The translations under genes and the position numbers were made by a program. From Pimelobacter sp. (GTDB taxonomy: Bacteria > Actinomycetota > Actinomycetes > Propionibacteriales > Nocardioidaceae), in contig NZZG01000084.1 of assembly GCA_002698575.1 (NCBI GenBank), positions 20,344 to 84,343 on the forward strand: 64,000 nt of DNA. Reading direction: 5' to 3'. Shown in pieces: positions 52,067 through 61,437 of the stretch. Position 1 is the first letter of the stretch, and the number at the start of each line of letters is the position of its first letter. Below the pieces are notes generated by a model. It worked only from the letters and a program-made list of their open reading frames with translations, had not been told where the DNA came from and searched no databases.

Positions 52067-54091
52067 ATGCCGAGCTCCACGTCTGCCAGCGTCTTCCCAC
52101 GCCTCGAGCCCCACCTCCCCACCATCTCCAAGCCGATCCAGTACGTCGGCGGCGAGCTGAACTCGACCGTCAAGGACTGGGACTGCGGCCAGCAGGCGGG
52201 CGAGGGCGAGCACGGCGGGCCCGGGCAGACCGTGCGCTGGGCGCTGATGTACCCCGACGCCTACGAGGTCGGTCTGCCCAACCAGGGCGTCGCGATCCTC
52301 TACGAGGTGCTCAACGAGCGCGACTGGATCCTCGCCGAGCGCACCTACTCGGTCTGGCCGGACATGGAGCAGGTGATGCGGACCGGTGACGACCAGGGCC
52401 CGATCCCGCAGTTCACCGTCGACGGGCACCGGCCCGTGCGGGACTTCGACGTCTACGGGCTGAGCTTCTCCACCGAGCTGGGCTACACCAACATGCTCAA
52501 CGCCCTCGACCTGGCCGGCATCCCGCTGCACAGCGTCGATCGCACCGAGGACGACCCGATCGTCCTGGCGGGGGGCCACGCGGCGTTCAACCCCGAGCCG
52601 GTCGCCGACTTCCTCGACGCGGCCGTCCTCGGCGACGGCGAGGAGGTCGTGCTCGCGATCTCCGAGGTCGTGCGCGAGTGGAAGGAGCAGGGCCGCCCCG
52701 CCGGCGACATGGCGAGCGGGCGCGACGAGCTGCTGCGGCGCCTGGCCGTGACGGGCAACATCTACGTGCCGAAGTTCTACGACGTCTCGTACGCCGCCGC
52801 GGCCGATGGCGGCGGCATCGCGGCCGTCACGCCCAACCGCCCCGGCATCCCGCACCGCGTCACCAAGCACACCCTGATGGACCTCGATGCCTGGCCCTAC
52901 CCGGCCAAGCCGCTCGTGCCGCTGGCCGAGACGGTCCACGAGCGGTTCAGCGTCGAGATCTTCCGCGGCTGCACGCGGGGCTGCCGCTTCTGCCAGGCCG
53001 GGATGATCACGCGCCCGGTGCGGGAGCGCTCCATCGAGACCATCGGTGCCATGGTGGAGAACGGCATCCGCAAGTCCGGCTTCGAGGAGGTCGGCCTGCT
53101 CAGCCTCAGCAGCGCCGACCACACCGAGATCGGCGACGTCGCCAAGGGTCTGGCCGACCGCTACGAGGACTCCAACGTGAGCCTCAGCCTGCCCAGCACC
53201 CGCGTCGATGCCTTCAACATCTCGCTGGCCAACGAGTTCTCCCGCAACGGGCGCCGCTCCGGGCTCACCTTCGCCCCCGAGGGCGGCAGCGAGCGGATGC
53301 GCAAGGTGATCAACAAGATGGTCACCGAGGAGGACCTGATCAACACCGTCTCGGCGGCCTACTCCCACGGGTGGCGCCAGGTGAAGCTCTACTTCATGTG
53401 CGGGCTGCCCACCGAGACCGACGAGGACGTCCTGCAGATCGCCTCGCTCGCCAAGCGCGTCATCGCCGAGGGCCGCAAGGTCACCGGCCAGAACGACATC
53501 CGGTGCACCGTCTCGATCGGTGGCTTCGTGCCCAAGCCGCACACGCCGTTCCAGTGGGCCTCCCAGCTCGACGTGGAGACCACCGACGACCGCCTGCAGC
53601 AGCTGCGCGACGTCGTTCGCGCCGACAAGAAGTACGCCCGGGCGATCGGCTTCCGCTACCACGACGGCAAGCCGGGCATCATCGAGGGACTGCTCTCGCG
53701 CGGCGACCGCCGTGTCGGCGCCGTGATCGAGCAGGTCTGGCGCGACGGGGGCCGTTTCGACGGGTGGAGCGAGCACTTCTCCTACGACCGCTGGATCGCG
53801 GCGGCCGAGACCGCCCTGGCCCACACGGACGTCGACCTCGCCTGGTTCACCACTCGCGAGCGCGGCTACGACGAGGTCCTGCCCTGGGACCACCTCGACT
53901 CCGGCCTCGACAAGGACTGGCTCTGGGCCGACTGGGAGGACGCCCTGGCGGTCGCCGACGGCTCCTCCGACGTCGAGGTCGAGGACTGCCGGTGGACCCC
54001 CTGCTACGACTGCGGCGTCTGCCCCGAGATGGGCACCGAGATCCAGATCGGGCCCACGGGCCAGAAGCTGTTGCCGCTCAGCGTGGTCTGA
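52067..54091 (+). CDS. Radical SAM protein, TIGR03960 family
   Basis: A 674-residue protein: an N-terminal B12-binding-like region (about 60-230; MYPDAYEVGLPNQGVAILYE, VLAGGHAAFNPEPVADFLD) and a radical SAM domain with the cluster motif CxxxCxxC in FRGCTRGCRFCQAGM (about 303-310). A C-terminal Cys cluster (CRWTPCYDCGVCPEM) may hold a further metal site. The family is encoded beside a DUF2344 protein (here at 56250) and rne across actinobacteria; its reaction is not established, though a role in RNA modification is a reasonable guess. ATG 52067 follows TAGACT with a 7-nt gap (leaderless). Two other genes here separate it from its usual partner. Confidence 0.92.
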   Translation: MPSSTSASVFPRLEPHLPTISKPIQYVGGELNSTVKDWDCGQQAGEGEHGGPGQTVRWALMYPDAYEVGLPNQGVAILYEVLNERDWILAERTYSVWPDMEQVMRTGDDQGPIPQFTVDGHRPVRDFDVYGLSFSTELGYTNMLNALDLAGIPLHSVDRTEDDPIVLAGGHAAFNPEPVADFLDAAVLGDGEEVVLAISEVVREWKEQGRPAGDMASGRDELLRRLAVTGNIYVPKFYDVSYAAAADGGGIAAVTPNRPGIPHRVTKHTLMDLDAWPYPAKPLVPLAETVHERFSVEIFRGCTRGCRFCQAGMITRPVRERSIETIGAMVENGIRKSGFEEVGLLSLSSADHTEIGDVAKGLADRYEDSNVSLSLPSTRVDAFNISLANEFSRNGRRSGLTFAPEGGSERMRKVINKMVTEEDLINTVSAAYSHGWRQVKLYFMCGLPTETDEDVLQIASLAKRVIAEGRKVTGQNDIRCTVSIGGFVPKPHTPFQWASQLDVETTDDRLQQLRDVVRADKKYARAIGFRYHDGKPGIIEGLLSRGDRRVGAVIEQVWRDGGRFDGWSEHFSYDRWIAAAETALAHTDVDLAWFTTRERGYDEVLPWDHLDSGLDKDWLWADWEDALAVADGSSDVEVEDCRWTPCYDCGVCPEMGTEIQIGPTGQKLLPLSVV

Positions 54092-54128
54092 GCCGAGCCG
54101 AGCCGGGCGCGCGAGGGCCGACCGGCCG

Positions 54129-54944
54129 CTAGGGCAGGATCTGCTCGTCCAGCGAGCCGAAGGTCGGCTCGGCGAAGCAGAGGAACTCGTCGTCCGGGTC
54201 GATGTCGCTGGGGTCGTCGATGATCAGGTTGATCAGCAGGTCCTCGGGGAAGGCCGCGAGAGCGTCGAGGTCGGCCTCGGGCATCAGCGAGGTGCAGACG
54301 TCCAGCGGGTCCACCTGGCCGCTCAGGTTGCCGTCGTAGTCCGAGGCGACGCCGACGTAGATGACCTCGGCGTCGTGGTCGGAGTCGCAGTCCTGCTTGA
54401 GCAGGTTGTACTCGTCGCCGTCCCGGTTGACCTCGACGCACTGGCCGGGCTCGGCGTTGGACGGCGTGACGACGTTCTGCACGGCGTAGACGATGCCGAA
54501 GACGATCAGTCCGCCGATGACGCTGAAGACCAGGCCGAGCGGGATCGCCGCGATGGCGGCCCAGCGGCCCTTGCGCTGCCCGCCCTTGGTGCGGCCGAGG
54601 CCGACCAGTCCGAGGATCAGGCCGATGGGGGACAGGAAGCAGGTGAAGGCGAGGACGAAGCCCGTGATCGAGAGCGCGTCGGTCTTCCTCGGTGCCTCGC
54701 CTGAGGGCTGCTGGCCGTAGGGCGACTGCCCGTACGGCGGCTGCTGGCCGTAGGGGGACTGGCCGTAGGAGGACTGGCCGTAGGGCTGCTGGCCGTACGG
54801 CGCGTCGCCGGCCGGCGGCGGCGGGTACTGGCCGGGCTGGTCGTTGCCGCCGTACGGCGGGGGAGGCGGCGGCCCGCCCTGACCGCCCTGGCCGGAGCCG
54901 TCGTCTGCGGGACCGGAGTTGTACGGGTCGTAGGGGTTGCTCAT
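54129..54944 (-). CDS. DUF4190 membrane protein with a septum-formation-like domain
   Basis: A 271-residue protein. The N-terminal 90 residues are low-complexity Pro/Gly/Gln/Tyr with YGQ-type repeats. DUF4190 follows, with two membrane helices ([21 protein letters not shown] and [21 protein letters not shown]). The outside part (about 165-270) looks like the Septum_form domain ([30 protein letters not shown]) with two Cys pairs. Function unknown; a wall or division role is possible. ATG 54944 has GGAG upstream. It is convergent with the radical SAM gene and divergent from the winged-helix gene. Confidence 0.82.
   Translation of the reverse strand: MSNPYDPYNSGPADDGSGQGGQGGPPPPPPYGGNDQPGQYPPPPAGDAPYGQQPYGQSSYGQSPYGQQPPYGQSPYGQQPSGEAPRKTDALSITGFVLAFTCFLSPIGLILGLVGLGRTKGGQRKGRWAAIAAIPLGLVFSVIGGLIVFGIVYAVQNVVTPSNAEPGQCVEVNRDGDEYNLLKQDCDSDHDAEVIYVGVASDYDGNLSGQVDPLDVCTSLMPEADLDALAAFPEDLLINLIIDDPSDIDPDDEFLCFAEPTFGSLDEQILP
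54715..54815. repeat. Coding tandem repeats (YGQ-type) in the DUF4190 gene
   Basis: On the minus strand this stretch encodes repeated [15 protein letters not shown] units, with near-identical copies of CCGTAGGG/CCGTACGG every 15-24 nt. Such GYQ/PYG tails are disordered and can vary in copy number. Confidence 0.7.
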
Positions 54945-55026
54945 CGCGTGCTCCAGGCTCGGCCGGCGGGCGGGGTCGCCCGGCAGTCTGTCAGACCTGT
55001 CGCACCCGCTCGTGCAGGATGGGCGG

Positions 55027-56253
55027 ATGCGCCACGTCCCCGACACCGAGCGTCGGTCCCGCCTCGGGCGTCGCCACGCCCTGGCGCCGGCCCACCGGGT
55101 CGACTCGGTGGCCGGGGCCACCCGGGCGATGACGGTGCTGCACGCGACCGAGCCGGCGACCGTGTACCTGTCGTGCTGGGCCCGGGTGCGCGAGGTGAGT
55201 GTCGCGACGATCGACCGCGCGCTCTACGACGACCGCGACGTCGTCAAGCAGCTCGCGATGCGCCGTACGTTGTTCGTCTTCCCGCGCGAGCTCCTGCCGG
55301 CAGCCTGGGGGAGTGCGTCGGCGCGGGTCGCCGAGACGGAGCTCAGGCGGATGGCGAAGGACGTCGAGAAGGCAGGGGTGGACACCGACGGGCAGGCCTG
55401 GGTGCACCGCTCGCGCGAGGCCGTCCGGGCCGCCATCGCCAAGCACCCGGACGGACTCACCGCCCTGGAGGTCCGCGCGCTCCTGCCCGACGTGGCGGTG
55501 ACCTACGACGTCACCTCCGGCTCGGTGTGGAACCACAGCCGCATCCTGACCCACCTGGGCCTCACCCACGACCTGGTCCGAGGACTCAACACCCAGCACT
55601 GGCGGGTCTCCAGGCCCCGCTGGACGCTGATGGAGGACTGGCTCGGCGTCGTGCCGCCGGCCTCACCTGCCGCCGAGGGGTACGCCGAGCTCGTCCGCCG
55701 CTGGCTGCACAGCTTCGGGCCGGGGACCGAGACCGACCTGGTCTGGTGGCTCGGCAGCACCAAGTCCGCGGTCCGCGCCGCGCTGAGCGACGTGGGCGCC
55801 GTGCAGGTCGGCCTCGACGGCGGGGAGACGGGCTGGTTGCTGCCCGAGGACGTCGAACCGCTCACCGGGGACGACGAGCCCTGGGTCGCCCTGCTGCCCG
55901 TGCTCGACCCGACGGTGATGGGGTGGAAGCAGCGCGACTTCTACCTCGGGTCACGTGCCGGAGAGCTGTTCGACCGCAACGGCAACGCCGGCACCACCGC
56001 CTGGGTCGACGGCCGTGTGGTCGGCTGCTGGACGCAGGGCGAGACAGGCGAGGTGCGGGTCCACCTCCTCGAGGAGGTCGAGGACGGTCCACGACGTGCG
56101 CTGCAGGTCGAGGCCGACCGGCTGACCCGGTGGCTCGACGGGCAGCGGGTGGGCACCGTCTACCCTTCGCCTGCGATGAAGTCCCACCGAGAGCTGCCTG
56201 TGCCCGCCGCTGCCCCGAGGGCCGCCCCGACCGAGGGGAGTGACGCCCCATGA
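55027..56253 (+). CDS. Winged-helix DNA-binding protein (HTH_42/YcaQ-like)
   Basis: A 408-residue protein of the winged helix DNA-binding (PF06224) family, which includes E. coli YcaQ, a glycosylase for DNA crosslinks. The opening motif [17 protein letters not shown]-like segment ([18 protein letters not shown]) and later [20 protein letters not shown] and [31 protein letters not shown] fit this family. A true DNA-repair role is likely by homology but not proven. ATG 55027 follows CAGGAT with a 6-nt gap. It overlaps the DUF2344 gene by 4 nt (ATGA), although the two families are not known partners. Confidence 0.85.
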   Translation: MRHVPDTERRSRLGRRHALAPAHRVDSVAGATRAMTVLHATEPATVYLSCWARVREVSVATIDRALYDDRDVVKQLAMRRTLFVFPRELLPAAWGSASARVAETELRRMAKDVEKAGVDTDGQAWVHRSREAVRAAIAKHPDGLTALEVRALLPDVAVTYDVTSGSVWNHSRILTHLGLTHDLVRGLNTQHWRVSRPRWTLMEDWLGVVPPASPAAEGYAELVRRWLHSFGPGTETDLVWWLGSTKSAVRAALSDVGAVQVGLDGGETGWLLPEDVEPLTGDDEPWVALLPVLDPTVMGWKQRDFYLGSRAGELFDRNGNAGTTAWVDGRVVGCWTQGETGEVRVHLLEEVEDGPRRALQVEADRLTRWLDGQRVGTVYPSPAMKSHRELPVPAAAPRAAPTEGSDAP

Positions 56254-56981
56254 GCCGCCAGCCCCCCGAGCAGCAGGCCCCGCCCGTCCAGCGGCTACGC
56301 GTGCGCTACGCCAAGCGCGGCAGGCTGCGCTTCACCAGTCACCGCGACTTCAGCCGCGCCTTCGAGCGTGCCGTCTTCCGGGCCCAGGTCCCGATGGCCT
56401 ACTCCTCGGGCTTCAACCCGCATCCCCGGATCTCCTACGCCGGGGCCGCGCCGACGGGCTCGGCCAGCGAGGCCGAGTACCTCGAGATCGCGCTGGCGCA
56501 GGTAGTCGACGCGGCGGAGATCCACGCACTCCTCGACGAGTCGCTGCCCGAGGGCCTCGACGTCCTGGAGGTGGTCGACGCCGCCGACCTGGAGAAGGGT
56601 GGTCTCGCCGACCGTCTGGTGGCCAGCCGCTGGCTCATCGACACGGGCGCGGAGGAGACGCGGGCCCAGAGTGCGGTCGCCGCCTTCCTGGCCGCCGAGT
56701 CGGTGACGGTGGAGCGGATGACCAAGAAGGGCCTGCGCGAGTTCGACTGCCGAGCGGCCGTGGTCTCGCTGGCGGTCGCCGAGGCCGGCGCTGCCCCGGG
56801 TCGGCTTCGGCTCGACGTCGTGCTGCGGCACGGCGTCCCGTCGGTACGTCCCGACGACGTCCTGACCGGGATCAGGAGCCTCAGCGACCTCGACCTGGGC
56901 GGCCCCCCGCTGCTCACCCGGGTCGAGCAGGGCCCCCTGGACGAGGCCACCGGCGCCGTGGGCGACCCCCTCGCCCGCTGA
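56250..56981 (+). CDS. DUF2344 protein, TIGR03936 (radical SAM-linked)
   Basis: A 243-residue protein with the TIGR03936/DUF2344 start (RLRVRYAKRGRLRFTSHRDFSRAFERAV, SSGFNPHPRISYAGAAPTG). It is the partner of the TIGR03960 radical SAM protein in most genomes, sometimes fused to it. The function is unknown; it may present an RNA substrate. It normally sits directly after the radical SAM gene; here a DUF4190 gene and a winged-helix gene lie between (54129-56253). The ATG overlaps the previous stop by 4 nt. Confidence 0.9.
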   Translation: MSRQPPEQQAPPVQRLRVRYAKRGRLRFTSHRDFSRAFERAVFRAQVPMAYSSGFNPHPRISYAGAAPTGSASEAEYLEIALAQVVDAAEIHALLDESLPEGLDVLEVVDAADLEKGGLADRLVASRWLIDTGAEETRAQSAVAAFLAAESVTVERMTKKGLREFDCRAAVVSLAVAEAGAAPGRLRLDVVLRHGVPSVRPDDVLTGIRSLSDLDLGGPPLLTRVEQGPLDEATGAVGDPLAR

Positions 56982-57357
56982 TCCGCACCGGCGGCCGAGG
57001 ATCGCCGCGAATCGCCGGCGAAGCGCAGTCCCAGGAGGTCTGTGCGATACTCGTCACGGTTGGCGATCGACGCTCCCAGGTGCCGAGGACCAACCCGACG
57101 ACGTTCTCGTCGGTTCGCCACGGCGGGTCGACACGGTGGGGACAGGTCGTCGCCAGACCGCGACGCGGCCCGGATCGGTGACAGCGATCCGACCAGGCCG
57201 CCGACCGCGGTAGGTGACCTCCGGCCCCCAGTGACGCACCGCGGAGGGTGTCGTTCGAACCACGAAGGCTTTGCACCGCGATCGGGACCACGGTCCCCGG
57301 ATCTCCCGACCGGTGCCAGACACCACCCGGCCTGGGGTCGGGTGCGAGGAGCACCAC
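56982..57357 (+). promoter_or_regulatory. Long 5' leader region of rne
   Basis: A 376-nt gap without a supported gene. GATACT at 57046-57051 is a possible -10, which would leave a leader of about 300 nt. A perfect 7-bp hairpin (CGGATCG/CGATCCG, 57171-57191, 7-nt loop) lies in it. RNase E genes often control themselves through a long leader, so a similar role is plausible here, but I see no closer match. Confidence 0.4.
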
Positions 57358-60300
57358 ATGGCTGACGACAACGCCGAGCAGAACACCGGCAACGAGGGCA
57401 GCGAGGGGTCCACCGGGCCGGACGCTCCCGAGCCCCCCGCGGGAGCCGAGGCGCCGCCCAAGGCCGCCAAGAGGGCGCCCGCGAAGAAGGCCGCCAAGAA
57501 GGCGCCGGCCAAGAAGGCCGCGGCGAAGAAGGCCGCGCCCACCGGCGACGAGCCGGCTCCCGAGGCCGGGGAGGCACCCGCCGAGAAGCCGGCGAAGAAG
57601 GCCGCCAAGAAGGCGCCGGCGAAGAAGGCGGCCCCCAAGGCCGCCAAGAAGGCGTCCGCGAAGTCGCCCGAGGAGGCCCCGGCGCCGCCCGAGCCGACGG
57701 CCTCCGAGAGCGGTGACGGACCTGCGGCACCGATGCCGCTCTTCCAGACTCCCGAGACGACCCCCGCGCCGCGCAAGCGGCGGGCGCCCGCCAAGAAGGC
57801 CGCTGCCGCGCCGGACGAGACGCTGCCGGAGACCGAGCCGTCCGGCACGAGCGCGGAGCAGGGCGCGGGTGACGACGACGGCGAGAAGCCCGCTCCCGCC
57901 AAGAAGACCACCCGCAAGCGGACCTCCTCGGCCAAGGCCGCTGCGTCTGGGGACAAGGAACGGCCGGGTGCCGACGACGAGCCCGACTCCTCGGGCCACC
58001 AGTCGGGCGGGTTGGGCGACGACTCCAGCACGGAGTCCGACCGGGGCACAGACAGGGGCTCCGAGAAGGGCTCTGAGAAGGGCTCTGAGAAGGGCTCAGA
58101 GAAGGACGCCGGGGACGACGACACGTCGTCGGGGTCGAAGGACTCCGACGAGGACGACAACGACGACGACAACGACAACGCCGAGGGCGGCGAGGGCCCC
58201 CGTCGCCGTCGGCGCCGCGGCGGTCGGCGTCGCCGCAAGAGCGGCGGGGGCGACGGCGGCAACGGCGGCGAGTCCGGCGACGGCAACCAGGGCAGCCAGG
58301 GCGGCGGCAACCAGGGTGGCGGCCAGAAGAATCAGAACCAGGCTGGCGCCAAGGACGAGGACGACGCCGACTCCGGCGACGGGTCCTCGCGCCGGCGCCG
58401 TCGTCGGCGCCGCGAGGGCGCCGACGGTGGGTCCGGCGGGGACGACCCCAACAACACCACGACCCGCGTGCGTCGCGCCCGCTCGCCCGAGGACGAGATC
58501 ACCGCGGTCAGCGGCTCGACCCGGCTGGAGGCCAAGAAGCAGCGCCGTCGCGAGGGCCGTGAGGCCGGACGGCGTCGCGCCCCCATCGTGAGCGAGGCGG
58601 AGTTCCTGGCCCGCCGCGAGTCGGTCGAGCGCGTGATGACGATCCGCCAGCGCAAGGACCTGACCCAGATCGGCGTCCTCGAGGACAAGGTGCTCGTCGA
58701 GCACTACGTGGCGCGCGAGTCGCAGACCTCGCTGATCGGCAACATCTACCTCGGACGCGTGCAGAACGTCCTGCCGTCCATGGAAGCCGCGTTCATCGAC
58801 ATCGGCAAGGGCCGCAACGCGGTCCTGTACGCCGGTGAGGTCAACTGGTCGGCCCTCGGCCACAAGGACGGCGCACCGCGCAAGATCGAGTCGGTGCTCT
58901 CCTCGGGCCAGACGATCCTGGTCCAGGTCAGCAAGGACCCGGTCGGGCACAAGGGTGCTCGCCTGACCAGCCAGATCAGCCTCGCGGGCCGCTTCCTGGT
59001 CTACGTGCCCGACGGCACGACCAGCGGGATCTCCCGCAAGCTCCCCGACACCGAGCGGCACCGCCTCAAGACGCTCCTCAAGGAGGTCGTTCCGTCCTCG
59101 GCCGGTGTCATCGTGCGCACCGCGGCCGAGGGGGCCAGCGAGGATGAGCTCACCCAGGACGTCGAGCGGCTCAAGTCGCGCTGGGAGGAGATCGAGGCCA
59201 AGACGGGCAAGGGCAGCAAGGGGGGAGCCCCCCAGCTGCTGTACGGCGAGCCGGACCTCACGCTCAAGGTCGTGCGCGACCTCTTCACCGAGGACTTCGC
59301 CAAGCTCGTGATCTCCGGCGACGAGGTCTGGGAGACGATCAGCGGCTACGTCTCCGAGATCGCCCCCGACCTCGCACCGCGGCTGGAGAAGTACGACGTC
59401 GCCGACCACAACGGCGCCGACCTGTTCACGACGTACCGCGTCGACGAGCAGATCGCCAAGGCCCTGGACCGCAAGGTCTACCTGCCCTCGGGCGGCTCCC
59501 TGGTCATCGACCGCACCGAGGCGATGACCGTGGTCGACGTCAACACCGGCAAGTTCACCGGCTCCGGGGGCAACCTCGAGGAGACCGTCACCAGGAACAA
59601 CCTGGAGGCCGCCGAGGAGGTCGTGCGCCAGCTGCGGCTGCGCGACATCGGCGGCATCATCGTCGTCGACTTCATCGACATGGTCCTGGAGTCCAACCGC
59701 GACCTCGTGCTGCGGCGCATGGTCGAGTGCCTCGGGCGCGACCGCACCCGGCACCAGGTCGCCGAGGTCACCTCGCTCGGCCTGATCCAGATGACGCGCA
59801 AGCGGATCGGCACCGGGCTGCTGGAGTCCTTCAGCGAGAACTGCCAGCACTGCCAGGGCCGCGGCGTCGTGGTCCACGACATGCCGATCGAGCCACGTCA
59901 GGGCGGCGACGACGACTCGCGCCGCGGTGGCGGAGGCGGCGGCCGTCGACGGGGCGGCCGTGGCCGCGGCCAGGACGACGACCAGCAGGGCTCGAGCCAG
60001 CGGTCCGGCGACTCGGGCGGCTCGGGGGACTCCGGTTCCCCGGCGCCGGCGTCGAAGCCGTCGCCCGCCGAGTTCGCGGCGATGGCGAAGGCCGAGCGTG
60101 CCCGCGAGGAGCAGGCACCGGCCGACGACGCCGCAGCGGCCGCTCCTGGTGGCCAGCAGGACGAGACCAGCCCAGCGGCCGAGCCGGCGGCGCCGAAGGT
60201 CGTGACCCGCACCCGTCGGGGCGCGAGCCGCACGGCACCGGTCTCTGCGACCTCTGCGACCCCTGCGGCCTCCGGGTCCACCGAGCAGACCGCGTCCTCC

Positions 60301-60837
60301 CAGCCGGCCGCGCCGGCCGCCGAGCCGGCCACGCCCGAGCCGGAGACCCCGGTCGCGACGCCGGCCGAGAGTCCGGCCGAGTCACCTGTGACCACCTCGC
60401 CGGCCGAGCCCGCGGCCCCCAAGGTCGTCACGCGCACCCGCCGTGGCGTCTCGCGCACCGTGGCGAGCGCGCCGTCGGAGCCCGTGGAGGCGGTGACTCC
60501 CAGCGCTCCGGTGACCCCGGTCCCGCCGGTGGCGACGCCCGACTCCAGCACGCCCGAGCCGCCGCGTGTGGTCACCCGCACCCGCGGGCAGGCAGCACGC
60601 CGTCCCGCGGCCCAGGCGACCGAGGCGACCGATGTGCCCACCATGGACGAGGCCGCTCCCGCAGCGGGCCAGATCGGCTCGCCGCCGGACTCCGGCGTCG
60701 TCGAGCCCTCGCTCGTCGACGTGGAGCCGGGGGAGCCGGTGACGGCCGCCGAGGGCGAGGACCCCGGGGCGGAGCCCACCACGGGCGCTGCCGAGCACGT
60801 CCCGGTCAAGCGCAAGGGCAGCGCGCGCAAGCGCTGA
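57358..60837 (+). CDS. rne: Ribonuclease E/G with long disordered ends
   Basis: A 1159-residue endoribonuclease. Residues about 38-101 are AKKA/PAKKA repeats, followed by an acidic GSEK/SDED region and an RRRR/GG region. The catalytic core spans about 415-845: S1 domain (SLIGNIYLGRVQNVLPSMEAAF), metal residues Asp727 (VVDVNTGKF) and Asp771 (IIVVDFIDM), and the Zn-link Cys829/Cys832 (NCQHCQGRG). The C-terminal 300 residues are Ala/Pro/Glu-rich with a motif VVTRTRRG-SRT repeated (near 60190, 60420 and 60570), probably a scaffold for RNA or partner proteins. ATG 57358 has AGGAG upstream. rplU follows 230 nt later. Confidence 0.95.
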   Translation: MADDNAEQNTGNEGSEGSTGPDAPEPPAGAEAPPKAAKRAPAKKAAKKAPAKKAAAKKAAPTGDEPAPEAGEAPAEKPAKKAAKKAPAKKAAPKAAKKASAKSPEEAPAPPEPTASESGDGPAAPMPLFQTPETTPAPRKRRAPAKKAAAAPDETLPETEPSGTSAEQGAGDDDGEKPAPAKKTTRKRTSSAKAAASGDKERPGADDEPDSSGHQSGGLGDDSSTESDRGTDRGSEKGSEKGSEKGSEKDAGDDDTSSGSKDSDEDDNDDDNDNAEGGEGPRRRRRRGGRRRRKSGGGDGGNGGESGDGNQGSQGGGNQGGGQKNQNQAGAKDEDDADSGDGSSRRRRRRRREGADGGSGGDDPNNTTTRVRRARSPEDEITAVSGSTRLEAKKQRRREGREAGRRRAPIVSEAEFLARRESVERVMTIRQRKDLTQIGVLEDKVLVEHYVARESQTSLIGNIYLGRVQNVLPSMEAAFIDIGKGRNAVLYAGEVNWSALGHKDGAPRKIESVLSSGQTILVQVSKDPVGHKGARLTSQISLAGRFLVYVPDGTTSGISRKLPDTERHRLKTLLKEVVPSSAGVIVRTAAEGASEDELTQDVERLKSRWEEIEAKTGKGSKGGAPQLLYGEPDLTLKVVRDLFTEDFAKLVISGDEVWETISGYVSEIAPDLAPRLEKYDVADHNGADLFTTYRVDEQIAKALDRKVYLPSGGSLVIDRTEAMTVVDVNTGKFTGSGGNLEETVTRNNLEAAEEVVRQLRLRDIGGIIVVDFIDMVLESNRDLVLRRMVECLGRDRTRHQVAEVTSLGLIQMTRKRIGTGLLESFSENCQHCQGRGVVVHDMPIEPRQGGDDDSRRGGGGGGRRRGGRGRGQDDDQQGSSQRSGDSGGSGDSGSPAPASKPSPAEFAAMAKAERAREEQAPADDAAAAAPGGQQDETSPAAEPAAPKVVTRTRRGASRTAPVSATSATPAASGSTEQTASSQPAAPAAEPATPEPETPVATPAESPAESPVTTSPAEPAAPKVVTRTRRGVSRTVASAPSEPVEAVTPSAPVTPVPPVATPDSSTPEPPRVVTRTRGQAARRPAAQATEATDVPTMDEAAPAAGQIGSPPDSGVVEPSLVDVEPGEPVTAAEGEDPGAEPTTGAAEHVPVKRKGSARKR
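58057..58104 (+). repeat. Four 12-bp tandem repeats in rne (GSEK)4
   Basis: Four copies of GGCTCnGAGAAG encode Gly-Ser-Glu-Lys four times. They use TCC, TCT, TCT and TCA for Ser; TCT and TCA are rare in this GC-rich sequence, suggesting recent expansion by slippage or a low-selection region of the disordered linker. Confidence 0.85.
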
Positions 60838-60851
60838 GCACCCCACGGGCG

Positions 60852-60888
60852 ACGTCCCCGACCGGCTCGTTTTGCTGTCCGGGGACGT
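60852..60888 (+). terminator. Hairpin after rne, before rplU
   Basis: ACGTCCCCG (60852-60860) and CGGGGACGT (60880-60888) form a 9-bp stem with a 19-nt loop containing TTTT. No T-run follows. It may end rne transcription. It overlaps the possible rplU promoter, so both cannot be read simply. Confidence 0.5.
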
Positions 60889-60900
60889 TGTCCGTAGCAT
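60872..60900 (+). promoter_or_regulatory. Possible rplU-rpmA promoter
   Basis: TTGCTG (60872-60877), 17 nt, TAGCAT (60895-60900). The -10 matches at four positions and the spacing is ideal, but the -35 is weak. It would leave a leader of about 160 nt before the rplU GTG. Confidence 0.45.
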
Positions 60901-61067
60901 TCATCCTTGGTGCGCCCGGCGTGCCGTCCTCTGACTGGCACCCATTCGCCACACGATGCCCGGTCCTTCGAGATGAGATCGTCTCGAGGTGCCGCGCGTG
61001 ATGGTGGCCGACGTGCAGCAGACCCAGATGTGCCAGACGTGATTGTGAATCGACGAAGGAGACCGCG

Positions 61068-61370
61068 GTGTACGCGATCGTGCGCGCAGGCGCCAAGCAG
61101 CAGAAGGTCGCTGTTGGCGACGTCATCGAGATCGACAAGGTCACCACGCCCGTCGGCGAGACCCTGAGCCTTCCGGTCGTGATGGCCGTGGACGGCGAGA
61201 CCGTGACCGCCACCGGCCTGGCCGACGCCGCGGTGACCGTCGAGGTGCTCGGCCTGACCAAGGGCCCCAAGATCGTCATCCAGAAGTACAAGAACAAGAC
61301 CGGCTACAAGAAGCGCCAGGGTCACCGCCAGAAGTACACCCAGGTCAAGGTCACCGACATCAGCCTGTGA
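61068..61370 (+). CDS. rplU: 50S ribosomal protein L21
   Basis: A 100-residue large-subunit protein. [20 protein letters not shown] and the basic block [20 protein letters not shown] are typical. The GTG start has AAGGAG 8 nt upstream. It heads the rplU-rpmA pair, followed 67 nt later by rpmA. Both proteins neighbour each other on the ribosome and are made together in nearly all bacteria. Confidence 0.97.
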   Translation: MYAIVRAGAKQQKVAVGDVIEIDKVTTPVGETLSLPVVMAVDGETVTATGLADAAVTVEVLGLTKGPKIVIQKYKNKTGYKKRQGHRQKYTQVKVTDISL

Positions 61371-61437
61371 GCGACCGAGCCTCGGCTCGGACCCGCTCGC
61401 ACCTCACGACACTCTCGACACCAAAGGGACTCCTCAG

